Source: Methylibium rhizosphaerae (lineage in GTDB: Bacteria > Pseudomonadota > Gammaproteobacteria > Burkholderiales > Burkholderiaceae_C). From it: DNA of 64,000 nucleotides. A program made the translations under genes and the position numbers. Numbering within the stretch: the first letter of the stretch is position 1; the number at the start of each line of letters is the position of its first letter. Below are positions 15,601-24,860 of the stretch, one piece after another. The DNA lies in NCBI RefSeq assembly GCF_006386545.1, contig NZ_SWAR01000031.1, positions 1 to 64,000 of the forward strand. The letters run 5' to 3'. The notes beneath the pieces are model-generated. The model ran no database searches, had not been told where the DNA came from, and saw only the letters and a list, made by a program, of their open reading frames with translations.

Positions 15601-18600
15601 ATGTGTGCGTTCCCGGTCGACATGGGCGGAGGCGGCGTTCGTGCCATGCCGGTGCCGGTGGCTGCGCCCCGGCACCAGCCGAACGGCGGCGGCCCCCAGC
15701 CAGGGGGCGGCTCGGACGCGGCCGACCGGGCCGCCGAACTGCAGCGCCAGCTCGAGGCGCTGCTGGCTCGGCTGCGCGAAGCGCAGCGCCAGGCCGAGGC
15801 TGCACGCAAGCGCGCACTCGAAGCGCAGCGGCGCGCGCAGGAAGCGCAAAAGCGCGCCGAGGCCGCCGAGGCGCAGGCCGATCGCACGCAGAAGCTCGCA
15901 GACCAGAACGCAGCGCGCCGTGAGCGCCAGCAATACCAGCTGGAGGACGCCAGGCTCAAGAAGGAAAGCGCGGCAGCCGAGCTGCACGAGAAGGACGCCG
16001 AGCTGCTGCAGGCCAAGGTCGACCAGAAGCGCGAGCAGAAGAGCGACGGCAAGTCGTCGGCCGAGACCGACCGCAAGGTCGAGAAGGCACAGGCGCGGTT
16101 CGACGAGGCGAAGGAGACCTCCGCGCTGTCGGACCAGTACGAGCAGTGGCAGCAGGCCGAGACGAAAGCCGTGCAGGCCGAGGCCGCGGCGCCGGGCAAG
16201 GCACCGGCTGCCGATGCGCCGAGCGCGACCGAGCTGCGCACGCAGGCCGACGCGCTGCGCGACAAGTTCAAGGACGCGATGGGCGTCGAGGTGCAGCAGG
16301 AGCTGTTCGGCGGCGATGCACCGAAGGACGGCAGCGATGCCACCGGCTCGCCGCTGGACCAACTGCTGCAGGTGGCGCCGTTTCCGAAGCAGGCCGAGGG
16401 CCAGGGTACGCCGGTGCAGCGCACACTCGCGGCCATCGCCGAAGGCAGCAGCGTGGCCCAGGTGGCCAAGGACCGCGGCATCAGCCAGGCTGAGCTGGTG
16501 GCCGAGGCCCGCCGCGCCGGCATCGAGATCACGTCCGAGGAGGCAGGCGGCGGCGAGGTGCAGATCACCCGGCTGAAGCAGGGCAGCACGGAGGTCACCT
16601 ACAGCCACGACCTGCAGCACGACGTGGTGAGCGTCGAAGGCTCCTATGCCGACGCCGGCGCGCCCGGCGGGCGCCAGAAGGTCTCGGCCTCCGAAGACGG
16701 CAATGGCCAGATCCGCCAGACCGAGCAGGATGCGAAGACCGGGGACACGGTCACCCACGTGATCGACACCCGCAACGGCACGCGCACCGACATCGTGGTG
16801 GGCGCCGACGGACGCCGCACCGAAACCACCACCGAGCTGCTCGGCGCGCCGGTCACCCACAGCGTGGAGGCCGGCGAAAGCCCGCTGGGCATTGCCAAGA
16901 AGGCGGGGCTCACGCCCGAGCAGCTGGTCGCGCTCAACCCGAAGCTGCTCGAAGGCAAGGTGCTGCACGTGGGCGACGAGCTGGTGCTGGCCGGCCGCCA
17001 CACCACGGTGAAGGAGTTCAGGGCCGACGGCAGCCGGGTGGAGACCACCATCGAAAGCGACGGCACCCGGCAGGTCGATTTCGTGGCCGAAAGCGGCCGC
17101 CGCAGCACGCTCGAAGGCGAGCCGCAGGCGAAGGACGCGAACACCCAGGCGGTGCGCAAGGGGCTGTTCGAAGACGGCAAGACGGTGGCGCAGGTCGCCA
17201 AGGAGCTCGGCATCAGCGAGCAGGGCGTGCTCGACAGCCTGGACGAGGGCACCGTCGAGGTGGTGGCGCCCACTTCAGACAACGGCGACGTGAGCACGCG
17301 CCGCCTCTACGACCCGGCCACCAACACCATGGTGATCGAGACCTACGACCACAAGAACGACGCCGCGCAACGCCGCGTGATCGGGCCGGACCAGGTGTTC
17401 AAGGTCACCGTGGTCGATGACAAGGGCAGGAGCAGCGTCCAGGAGGTGAAGGGCGGCCTGGGCTATGCGTATTCGCTCGTCGACCAGAAGCGCGAGCATG
17501 CCGCCGGCGTGGGCCAGCGCATCCGCGCGCTCGACCAGACCATCCGGCTCTACAGCAGGATGGGCGAGCCGACGAGCGACCTGCATGCGCAGCGCAAGGC
17601 GCTGGTCCAGCAGCACGACGCGCTGAAGCAGCAGACCAGCGTTCAGCAGGGCAAGGCCACGCAGGTGCAGATCGCGCAGCAGCAGTCGCAGGCCGACAAG
17701 CTGGCTTCGGACCTCTACCTCGCCAAGACCTATGGCGTGCCGGGCAGCAAGGAGCAGAAGGAGGCCGCCGCCCTGTTCGACCAGGTGATCGGCGTGGTGG
17801 ACCAGCTGGACCGCCTGAGTGACTCGGCCGCCAAGGACGTGGTGCTGCTCGAGGCGACGCGCGACCTGAGCGCGGCCAAGGCCGCCGACGCCGAAGCCGA
17901 GGCGGCGCTGGAAGCCGAATACCAGCGCTGGAAGGAAGACGTCTGGACCTGGGGCAGCGTGCCGGAGCAGCAGGCCAAGGAGCTGAAGGCCGAGGGCAAG
18001 AAGCCGCCGGGGCACGGCATGTACCGCAACGCCCAGGAAGAAGACGAGGCGGCCCGCAAGGCATTCGAGCAGTCGCAGGAGTTCTTCGACGAGAGCCGCG
18101 GCCAGACCTCCACCGGCGGCGAGTTCAAGCACCGCGACGCCTGGCTGGCGCGCAATACCGCGCGCGACGACCTGTACCGCGCCAACGTGGCCTTCAAGCA
18201 AGCCTCAGGAGACAAGAAGGCGGCCGACCAGCACCTGCTGCAGGGCCAGCTCGACCTGCTCGAGCGGCAGAAAGCCGACTGGGCGCGCGCCCACCCCGAA
18301 GACTTCGAGGGGGCCGCGCCGCAGCAGCAGACGATCGACCAGACCGAAAAGAGCATCGCCGACCTGCGCATCGGCCAGCTGCTCGACGCCGAAGATGCGA
18401 AGCGCAACAGCCACATGCTGTCGCTGCCGGCCGACCAGCGCGCCTACCAGTCCAAGCGTGAGGATGCGCAGCGCGACTATGCGGACGACAACCGCGAGCG
18501 CCTGGCCGGCATGGGCCACCAGATCACGGTGATCGAGAACGCCGACGCCAGCGAGGACGCGCAAGCGGCCCAGGCCTACAAGGAGCGCTGGGCCAAGGCG

Positions 18601-21600
18601 AACCCGAAGCTGCAGCAGGAGCTGGACACGCTGGCCGGCACGCGCACCACGAACCCGCGCATGGCCGATGCGCTGATCGAGCAGCGCGAGGAGATCCTCA
18701 CCGGCACGAAGCAAGGGAAGCAGCTCGACCTGGCGCTGGACACCCTCGAGAACGCGAAGGTGCAGCTGGCCGGGCAGGGCGCCGAGGACGACAAGCTCAT
18801 CAGCGGTGATCTCGAGAACATCGAGAAGGGCATCGACCGCCACAGCTTCATCCGCGATGGCTGGTCCGCCATGTTCGGCGATGCGTCCGACGATGCGAAG
18901 GAATACACCGAGGAGCAGCGCGACGCGCTGCAATCGCTGCGCGACGACCTCGAGAACGACCGGATCACCGTCAGCGAGTTCGCCGACAAGCGGGCCGAGC
19001 TGATGGGCCGCTACGGCCAGGGAGCGGCCGAGCATGCCGACGACATCGAGGACAGCGACGGCAACTGGGCGGTGGTCGACGAGGCGGCGCGCACCACCGC
19101 GATCATGGTGGCGGGCATCGGCACCACCCTGCTCACCGGCGGCAACCTGGCGGCCGGCATCGGCGCGTCGATGGCGGTGGCTACCGTGTGGGACGTGGGC
19201 AACGACGTCAACGCCATGCGCAAGGGCGAGGACATGAACGCCGATGGCCACTCTTCGGTGGTGAGCCTGGGCGTGAAGCAGGCCTGGAAGGGCGGCGTGA
19301 CCGGCAAGGACGTCTGGAGCGCCGTCAAGGACGACACGGTGGACCTGGCCTCCAACGCCGTGACGGCCGGCGGCCTGGGCGCCGGCATGAAGGCCAGCAC
19401 CGCCATCGCCGCGCGGCTGGGCGGCCGCGAGGGCCTGAACCTCGGCCAGCGTGCGCTGGTCGGCGCCGGCTACGGAACGGCGGCGCAGGGGGCCGATGGC
19501 GCCGGGCGCATCGGCGTCGAGGTGCTGCGGCTGGGCCTGGACGGCAAGCTCGGCAGCGAAGAAGCCGACAAGCACCTGCGCGCCACGGTGGTCAACGCCG
19601 CCTCGGGCCTGCTCACGGCACCGGTCACCGGGGCGATGTCGGGCGCCATCCCGCTCAAGTTCCGCGCCGTGCCCTCGGGCGCTCCGGCGCCGCAGCCCTC
19701 GGTGCGCAACCTGTCGGCGCCGGGCGTGGCCGCGCAGTTCGTCAACGACGGCGTGGGCAACCTGGGCACCATGCAGCTGGCCACCTACGTGAACGAGGGC
19801 CGTGGCATGAACAAGGGCGAGGTGATCGCCGCGTCGCTGCAGGGCGTCTCGGGCACGCTGACCAACATCGCGATGCACCCGCGCATGGTGCTGAAGGAAC
19901 GGCCGGTGCCCGACATCCGCGTGGGCATGACGGTGCGCGGCCGCGTCAACACCTACGTGCCGGGCGTGTCTCAGCCCACCGTCGGCTCGGTGAGCGCGGG
20001 CCTCGGCACCCGCACCCGCTGGCGCGAGATCCTGCGGGGTGCCGGCGAGAGCATCACCAGCCTGCGCACCGCGCCGCTGAAGGACGCGCTGGGCACCCAG
20101 GCCTCGGTGGCCGTGCGGCCCGACGAGCTGCGCCGCCTGAGCGCCATGCAGGGCGGTGTGCACCTGGTGCAGCGCGACACGATCTTCACTGTGTTCTCGA
20201 ACAAGCTGATGGGCGTGGTGCGCTCCGACCTGTTCGGCGAAGGCACCCCCGGCTACGGCACGCTGGTGCGCAAGGCGCGCGACCTGGGCCCGGCGGCCGA
20301 CGGCTCGGGGCGGGTGGTCGAACTCACGGTGAGCGTCGACCTGCAGGGCCGGCGCATGCAACTGAAGGACGGCGAACGCGACTTCTTCGGCCGCACGGCC
20401 GACCAGTCGCCCGACGGCCAGGTGAAGCTGAACGACAGCCTGATGTACGACCGGGTGATCGAGGACTACCGCTTCACGCCCATGCCGCCGGCCCTGGTGA
20501 AGGCGCTCGGCTTCATCATCAGCCCCTCGGTCGAGCGCCGCACGCAGATCATGCTGAAGGACGCCGCCGGCGCCGGCGACGTGGTGCCCGGCAACTTCTT
20601 CGACCAGTACGCCAAGGTCTTCCGCGACGCAAAATACCGCGTGCAGGTGGTGGTGCCCGAGGGGCAGCAGTCGCGGCTGCTCGGCCACGCCGATGCGGCC
20701 ACCGTCAAGGCCATGGTGGCCGACGGCAGCATCGACCCGGGCAAGACGCTGGTCTACATCCCGCGGTCGGGCGGCAACCATCACCGCACCGCCATCCCCG
20801 GCAAGCCGCTCACCACCACCGAGACCGACCTCACCGGCAAGACCATGCGCGTGCCGGCGCCCGACACCACCAACGTGTGGGTGGTGTTCGCCGACAACGC
20901 GCCCGAACGCGCGGCCATGGGGGCGCTGTACCGCCTCAAGCAGGCGGCCTACCAGCGGCTGCCCGAGCGCTTCCAGTATTCGCGTCCGTCGCCGCACCAC
21001 GTGGCCAACATCGGCAACATGATCGACGCGCTGACCGGCGGGCGCGGGCGGCCGTACGGCAATGCATCGGGCCGCTACACCGCCATGGTGGCGCCGGTCT
21101 GGCGCGCGCTCAGCCGCTATTCGCCGGTGAACTTCAGCATGGAGTTCCGCGTGCAGCTCAGCACCCCGGCGCCTTCGGCGGCCAAGGCGGTGCGCAAGGG
21201 CGGCTACCAGGACTACCGGTTCGGCGCGGGCGACAGAGCCACAGCCGTCAAGGTGCCCGGCTGGCTGCCAGGCCTGCTCGAACGTTCGCTCAACGGGCCC
21301 ACGCCCATCCTGCCCAAGGGCGGCGCCGGGCAGCTGCAGCAGCTCTTCAAGACGCTGGAGGGCGCGGCAGGGCCCGCCGAACGATCGTCGCTGGCGGCCT
21401 TCAGGCAGCAGTACCTGGAGGGGGCTGACGCGCCGCTGCGCGACACCGCGCACGTGCGCCGGCCGGTGGCGCATGCATTGACTTCGCTGCTGCAGGGGCT
21501 GCGGCCGGCAGCGGCCGAAGCGCAGCCTGGCCAGGCGCCGGCACTGATGCCGCAGCGCCCGGCGGGACTGCGTCGCGCCGACCTCAACTACCTGGGCGAT

Positions 21601-24465
21601 GGCGAGGTCACCCTCAACGGCCGCAAGGTCGATCCGGCCGACATCGAGGTGGCGGTGCCGCCGGAGATGGCGCTGGTGATCGCCGACGAGGCGAACCTGC
21701 CGGACGCCGCCACCATCGCGCAGGGGCTGGCCGCGCGGGGCTACCGCCCCGGCCAGGAAGTCGCGCTGCTGGTGTGCCGCGGCGGCGACCGGGCCGACCC
21801 CGACGCGCCGCTGCCCGATTCGGTCGCGCTGGCGCTGAGCAACCAGCTGGGCGCGCGCGTGCATGCCATGCGCGGCGAGATCACGCTGGGCCAGCGCGTC
21901 GAGTTCGACGACGCGGGCGCGGTGGTCGAGCGGCCGCACCTGCCCCTGACCGACGTCTCGGCCAACAGCCCCGCCGCCCATGCCGACCCCAACCATGCGG
22001 CGCAGGCGCGCTACTGGCTCGGCGACGACGGCCGCGGGCCGCAGCTGGACTCGCCCTTCAACGACACGCTGCGCAACCGCGGTGCCTGGGTGCGCGAGGA
22101 GTTCGTCGACCCGTTCACCCTGGGCATCGAAGACCGTGTGGTGCGCCTGGCGCCCTTCGACGTGCGCAATGCCGCCGAGGTGCTGCCGCAGCTCACTCAG
22201 CAGCTGGCGGTGAGCCCCGACTTCAACCGCCTGGGGGCCGAGGGCATGGCGCGCAAGTGGGTGCTCGAGATGCAGGCCGGCAAGCGCATCGCCTGCCTGA
22301 TCTACCCGGCCGAGGGCTCGGCGCTGGGCAACAAGCCGCTGGGCATCATCGCCGTCCACAAGGAGCCGCTGATCGGCGACAACTACGTGCGCACGCTGCC
22401 GTCCGAGGCCTATGTGGGGCGCAAGCCGGCCGGCGAGCTGAGCGGCGAGGGCCTGCGCGAGCTGGGCGACGTGTGGCAGTTCTCGACCTACCTCGTGCCC
22501 GACGTCACCAGCAAGGACTCGGTGTTCCCGCAAGGGTCGGTCAACATGGCGGCCAAGCGCCAGCTGATGGCGCTGGCCCTGCAGCAGGACCCGGGCATCG
22601 ATGCCTTCTACGCCCGCGTGCATGCCGGCGCGCCGGAGGCGGTGGACGCCAGCGGCGTGCTGCGGCCGCGCGAACCGGCGAACGGGCGCAGCCTGGGCAG
22701 CCAGGAGAGCATGGCCGGCAAGGGGCCGCTGGCGCTGGTGCGCGAGAACGGCTCGCCGTTGCCCAGCCCCGAGTTCCCGCAGGGCAGGCCGCAACGCGAC
22801 GTGGCCATCTTCGAGACGCCGTCGCAGCGCTTCACCGAAGAGGGCGCGGGTACGCTGGCCTACCGGCAGAAGATCAGCGACCGCATCGAGGCCCAGGACG
22901 ACCCGTCGCGCTGGATCGGCGTCGAGGAGCCGCCCGCTCCCGCGCCGCGCCACCTGCAGGTCGAGGACCGCGCGGTCAGCCTCGAGCGCTTCAGCCTCGA
23001 CAACGCCCGCGCCGCGATCGCCGGGGCCGCACCCGGCCTGCGCGAGTTCAGCCCCGAGTTCAACCGCCTGGGCGCCGACGGCATGGCCGCCAAGTGGGTG
23101 CGCGAGATCGAGGCAGGCACGCGCATCGCGTTCGTGATCTACCCGCCCGAAGGCTCGGCGCTGCCGCGCACGCCCCAGGGCATCATCGCCATCCACAAGG
23201 AGCCGCTGCTCGGCGACGGCTTCATCGGCACCGCGCCGGCCGAGGTGTATGCCGGGCGCAAGCCTGCCGGGCAGATGAGCGAGGCCGAGCTGCGTGCGCT
23301 CGGCGACGTGTGGCAGTTCTCGACCTACCTCAACCCCGGCAAGGGGTCGGCCTTCCCGGGCGGCGTGGTGAACATGGCCGCCAAGCAGGACCTGATGGCG
23401 CAGGCCGCGCAGATGCTGGCCGCGCGCGGCGAGCCCGTGCCGGCGTTCTATGCACGGGTGCATGCCGGCGCGCCCGAGGCCGTCTCGCCGGTGGACGGCG
23501 CCCTGCACGCGCCTGAAAAGGGCAACGGCCCGAGCCTGGGCAGCCAGGAGACCATGGCCGGCCGCGGCCCGATCGCGCTGGTGCGCGAGCGCGGCTCGCC
23601 GGTGAAGAGCGATGCCTTCCCCGACGGCCGCCCCGAGCGCTACGTGGCCGTCTACGAAACGCCGGCGCAGCGGTTCGCCCGGCCCGAGGGCGACGAAGCG
23701 CCCGGCGCCGGCACGCTCACCTACCGGCAGAAGATCCTGCAGAAGATCGAGGGCAACTTCGACCCGGCTGCCTGGATGCGACCGCTCGAGACGCGGCCCG
23801 AGGGCCTGCGCACGGCCGACCTGAACTACCTGCGCGACGGCGAAGTCACCGTCGGCGGCCGGCCGGTGTCGCCGCAGGACGTGGCGGTGGCCGCGCCGGC
23901 GGACGGCTTCGTGGTGATGGCCGACGCCGCCCGCCTGCCGAGCCTGGACCGCCTGGTGGCCGACATGCGGTCGGCCGGCTACCGGCCGGGCCAGGAGGTG
24001 GTGCTCTACGTGGGCCACGCCGGCGAACGGGCGCAGGGCACGGGCGGCTGGGCCGATGCCACCTCGCTTGCACTGGCCAACCGGCTGGGCGCGCGGGTGC
24101 ATGCGGTGCAGGGTGAGCTGGCGCTCAAGGGCGTGGCGATCGCGGCGAAGGGGCCGGTGGCCGACCGGCCGCTGCTGCCGGTGGTCGAGGTGCCCGCCCA
24201 TGCGACGCTGGACCCCGACCTGGCCATGCAGCAGCGCTACTGGCTCGACCCGCAGCACCGCGGCCCGCAGGTCGGCGCGCCGTTCGGTGCGGCCCACCGG
24301 GTGCTGGGCGCCTGGGTGGACGACGGCCAGGTCGATCCGCTGTCGCTGGGCCGGCAGCGGCCGGCGCCCGGCGGCGTCCTGGACCTGCTGGACCCGCGCG
24401 GCAGCCAGGGCGATTCGGCGGCGCGCTTCCTGCGCGGCGGCGACGAAGGGCCGCGGGCGAACTGA
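15601..24465 (+). CDS. giant LysM/coiled-coil multidomain protein, unknown function
   Basis: This gene of about 2954 residues I do not recognise as a named protein. Residues 40-230 are charged Ala/Gln/Glu/Arg coiled coil. A helix-turn-helix-like motif (SVAQVAKDRGISQAELVAEA, near 285) recurs near 530 (TVAQVAKELGISEQGVLDSL). A LysM-like segment lies at 420-465. Long coiled coil covers 620-1150, and a short Gly/Ala-rich hydrophobic stretch (TTAIMVAGIGTTLLTGGNL) lies near 1165-1190. Residues 1350-1980 hold an unassigned globular region. The C-terminal third is a duplicated set A-B-B-A (about 1989-2175, 2176-2434, 2450-2724 and 2734-2920). No signal peptide is seen. The ATG at 15601 was chosen because AAAGGA lies 7 bp before it. 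A perfect hairpin terminator follows. Large LysM proteins of this type could be secreted effectors or toxins, but that is inference. Confidence 0.85.
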   Translation: MCAFPVDMGGGGVRAMPVPVAAPRHQPNGGGPQPGGGSDAADRAAELQRQLEALLARLREAQRQAEAARKRALEAQRRAQEAQKRAEAAEAQADRTQKLADQNAARRERQQYQLEDARLKKESAAAELHEKDAELLQAKVDQKREQKSDGKSSAETDRKVEKAQARFDEAKETSALSDQYEQWQQAETKAVQAEAAAPGKAPAADAPSATELRTQADALRDKFKDAMGVEVQQELFGGDAPKDGSDATGSPLDQLLQVAPFPKQAEGQGTPVQRTLAAIAEGSSVAQVAKDRGISQAELVAEARRAGIEITSEEAGGGEVQITRLKQGSTEVTYSHDLQHDVVSVEGSYADAGAPGGRQKVSASEDGNGQIRQTEQDAKTGDTVTHVIDTRNGTRTDIVVGADGRRTETTTELLGAPVTHSVEAGESPLGIAKKAGLTPEQLVALNPKLLEGKVLHVGDELVLAGRHTTVKEFRADGSRVETTIESDGTRQVDFVAESGRRSTLEGEPQAKDANTQAVRKGLFEDGKTVAQVAKELGISEQGVLDSLDEGTVEVVAPTSDNGDVSTRRLYDPATNTMVIETYDHKNDAAQRRVIGPDQVFKVTVVDDKGRSSVQEVKGGLGYAYSLVDQKREHAAGVGQRIRALDQTIRLYSRMGEPTSDLHAQRKALVQQHDALKQQTSVQQGKATQVQIAQQQSQADKLASDLYLAKTYGVPGSKEQKEAAALFDQVIGVVDQLDRLSDSAAKDVVLLEATRDLSAAKAADAEAEAALEAEYQRWKEDVWTWGSVPEQQAKELKAEGKKPPGHGMYRNAQEEDEAARKAFEQSQEFFDESRGQTSTGGEFKHRDAWLARNTARDDLYRANVAFKQASGDKKAADQHLLQGQLDLLERQKADWARAHPEDFEGAAPQQQTIDQTEKSIADLRIGQLLDAEDAKRNSHMLSLPADQRAYQSKREDAQRDYADDNRERLAGMGHQITVIENADASEDAQAAQAYKERWAKANPKLQQELDTLAGTRTTNPRMADALIEQREEILTGTKQGKQLDLALDTLENAKVQLAGQGAEDDKLISGDLENIEKGIDRHSFIRDGWSAMFGDASDDAKEYTEEQRDALQSLRDDLENDRITVSEFADKRAELMGRYGQGAAEHADDIEDSDGNWAVVDEAARTTAIMVAGIGTTLLTGGNLAAGIGASMAVATVWDVGNDVNAMRKGEDMNADGHSSVVSLGVKQAWKGGVTGKDVWSAVKDDTVDLASNAVTAGGLGAGMKASTAIAARLGGREGLNLGQRALVGAGYGTAAQGADGAGRIGVEVLRLGLDGKLGSEEADKHLRATVVNAASGLLTAPVTGAMSGAIPLKFRAVPSGAPAPQPSVRNLSAPGVAAQFVNDGVGNLGTMQLATYVNEGRGMNKGEVIAASLQGVSGTLTNIAMHPRMVLKERPVPDIRVGMTVRGRVNTYVPGVSQPTVGSVSAGLGTRTRWREILRGAGESITSLRTAPLKDALGTQASVAVRPDELRRLSAMQGGVHLVQRDTIFTVFSNKLMGVVRSDLFGEGTPGYGTLVRKARDLGPAADGSGRVVELTVSVDLQGRRMQLKDGERDFFGRTADQSPDGQVKLNDSLMYDRVIEDYRFTPMPPALVKALGFIISPSVERRTQIMLKDAAGAGDVVPGNFFDQYAKVFRDAKYRVQVVVPEGQQSRLLGHADAATVKAMVADGSIDPGKTLVYIPRSGGNHHRTAIPGKPLTTTETDLTGKTMRVPAPDTTNVWVVFADNAPERAAMGALYRLKQAAYQRLPERFQYSRPSPHHVANIGNMIDALTGGRGRPYGNASGRYTAMVAPVWRALSRYSPVNFSMEFRVQLSTPAPSAAKAVRKGGYQDYRFGAGDRATAVKVPGWLPGLLERSLNGPTPILPKGGAGQLQQLFKTLEGAAGPAERSSLAAFRQQYLEGADAPLRDTAHVRRPVAHALTSLLQGLRPAAAEAQPGQAPALMPQRPAGLRRADLNYLGDGEVTLNGRKVDPADIEVAVPPEMALVIADEANLPDAATIAQGLAARGYRPGQEVALLVCRGGDRADPDAPLPDSVALALSNQLGARVHAMRGEITLGQRVEFDDAGAVVERPHLPLTDVSANSPAAHADPNHAAQARYWLGDDGRGPQLDSPFNDTLRNRGAWVREEFVDPFTLGIEDRVVRLAPFDVRNAAEVLPQLTQQLAVSPDFNRLGAEGMARKWVLEMQAGKRIACLIYPAEGSALGNKPLGIIAVHKEPLIGDNYVRTLPSEAYVGRKPAGELSGEGLRELGDVWQFSTYLVPDVTSKDSVFPQGSVNMAAKRQLMALALQQDPGIDAFYARVHAGAPEAVDASGVLRPREPANGRSLGSQESMAGKGPLALVRENGSPLPSPEFPQGRPQRDVAIFETPSQRFTEEGAGTLAYRQKISDRIEAQDDPSRWIGVEEPPAPAPRHLQVEDRAVSLERFSLDNARAAIAGAAPGLREFSPEFNRLGADGMAAKWVREIEAGTRIAFVIYPPEGSALPRTPQGIIAIHKEPLLGDGFIGTAPAEVYAGRKPAGQMSEAELRALGDVWQFSTYLNPGKGSAFPGGVVNMAAKQDLMAQAAQMLAARGEPVPAFYARVHAGAPEAVSPVDGALHAPEKGNGPSLGSQETMAGRGPIALVRERGSPVKSDAFPDGRPERYVAVYETPAQRFARPEGDEAPGAGTLTYRQKILQKIEGNFDPAAWMRPLETRPEGLRTADLNYLRDGEVTVGGRPVSPQDVAVAAPADGFVVMADAARLPSLDRLVADMRSAGYRPGQEVVLYVGHAGERAQGTGGWADATSLALANRLGARVHAVQGELALKGVAIAAKGPVADRPLLPVVEVPAHATLDPDLAMQQRYWLDPQHRGPQVGAPFGAAHRVLGAWVDDGQVDPLSLGRQRPAPGGVLDLLDPRGSQGDSAARFLRGGDEGPRAN

Positions 24466-24486
24466 CACCAGCCCTCGCGGCACAGG

Positions 24487-24520
24487 ACGGACAAGGGCAC
24501 CTCGCGGTGCCCTTGTCCGT
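24487..24520 (+). terminator. hairpin terminator after the giant gene
   Basis: ACGGACAAGGGCACC (24487-24501) pairs perfectly with GGTGCCCTTGTCCGT (24506-24520) across the loop TCGC. It begins 22 bp after the stop codon. The downstream T-run is minimal. Confidence 0.8.
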
Positions 24521-24641
24521 TCCGGGCGCGCCCGTGACGAACGCACGGGCCGCAAGGATTGCGGCTGAATCCCGTCATGAGGCGATCATGTCTCGGGGCG
24601 GACCGGTGCATACAGTTTTCACCAGTCCGACGAGGTAGTAA

Positions 24642-24860
24642 GTGACGTTCGAAACCCTGGCCGCGAAAGCGATGAATGCAGTCATGTCGCGGCAGCGGCA
24701 CCTGCATGTCGACGCGGCGGCCTTCCCTCCCGCCGCGCTCCACGAAAGTCGATCCCCGGCCGCGGCCGTATCGCGCCCGGATGACGCGGCCGCCTTCGAG
24801 ACGAAGGTGCTGACGCTGGCCCAGGAGCAAGCCCTGCCTGGCATGAGGAGGCACCCGTGA
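24642..24860 (+). CDS. short ORF coupled to the ABC-phosphatase gene
   Basis: The GTG at 24642 opens a 72-residue frame beginning MTFETLAAKAMNAVMSRQRH. GAGG lies 6 bp before it, and its stop overlaps the next start as GTGA. That overlap and the RBS favour a real gene. The protein is Ala-rich with no recognised domain, no membrane segment and no signal peptide. It could be a leader peptide that couples translation of the ABC-phosphatase gene, or a small partner protein. I do not recognise a family. Confidence 0.45.
   Translation: MTFETLAAKAMNAVMSRQRHLHVDAAAFPPAALHESRSPAAAVSRPDDAAAFETKVLTLAQEQALPGMRRHP

Noticed and set aside
15475-15601. Upstream extension of the giant gene frame
   Set aside because: The extension is Arg-rich without an RBS; the ATG at 15601 has AAAGGA at proper distance.
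18205-24555. 2116-codon open frame on the minus strand
   Set aside because: It is a shadow of the giant plus-strand gene: composition is His/Arg/Gly-rich, with no domain pattern or RBS.
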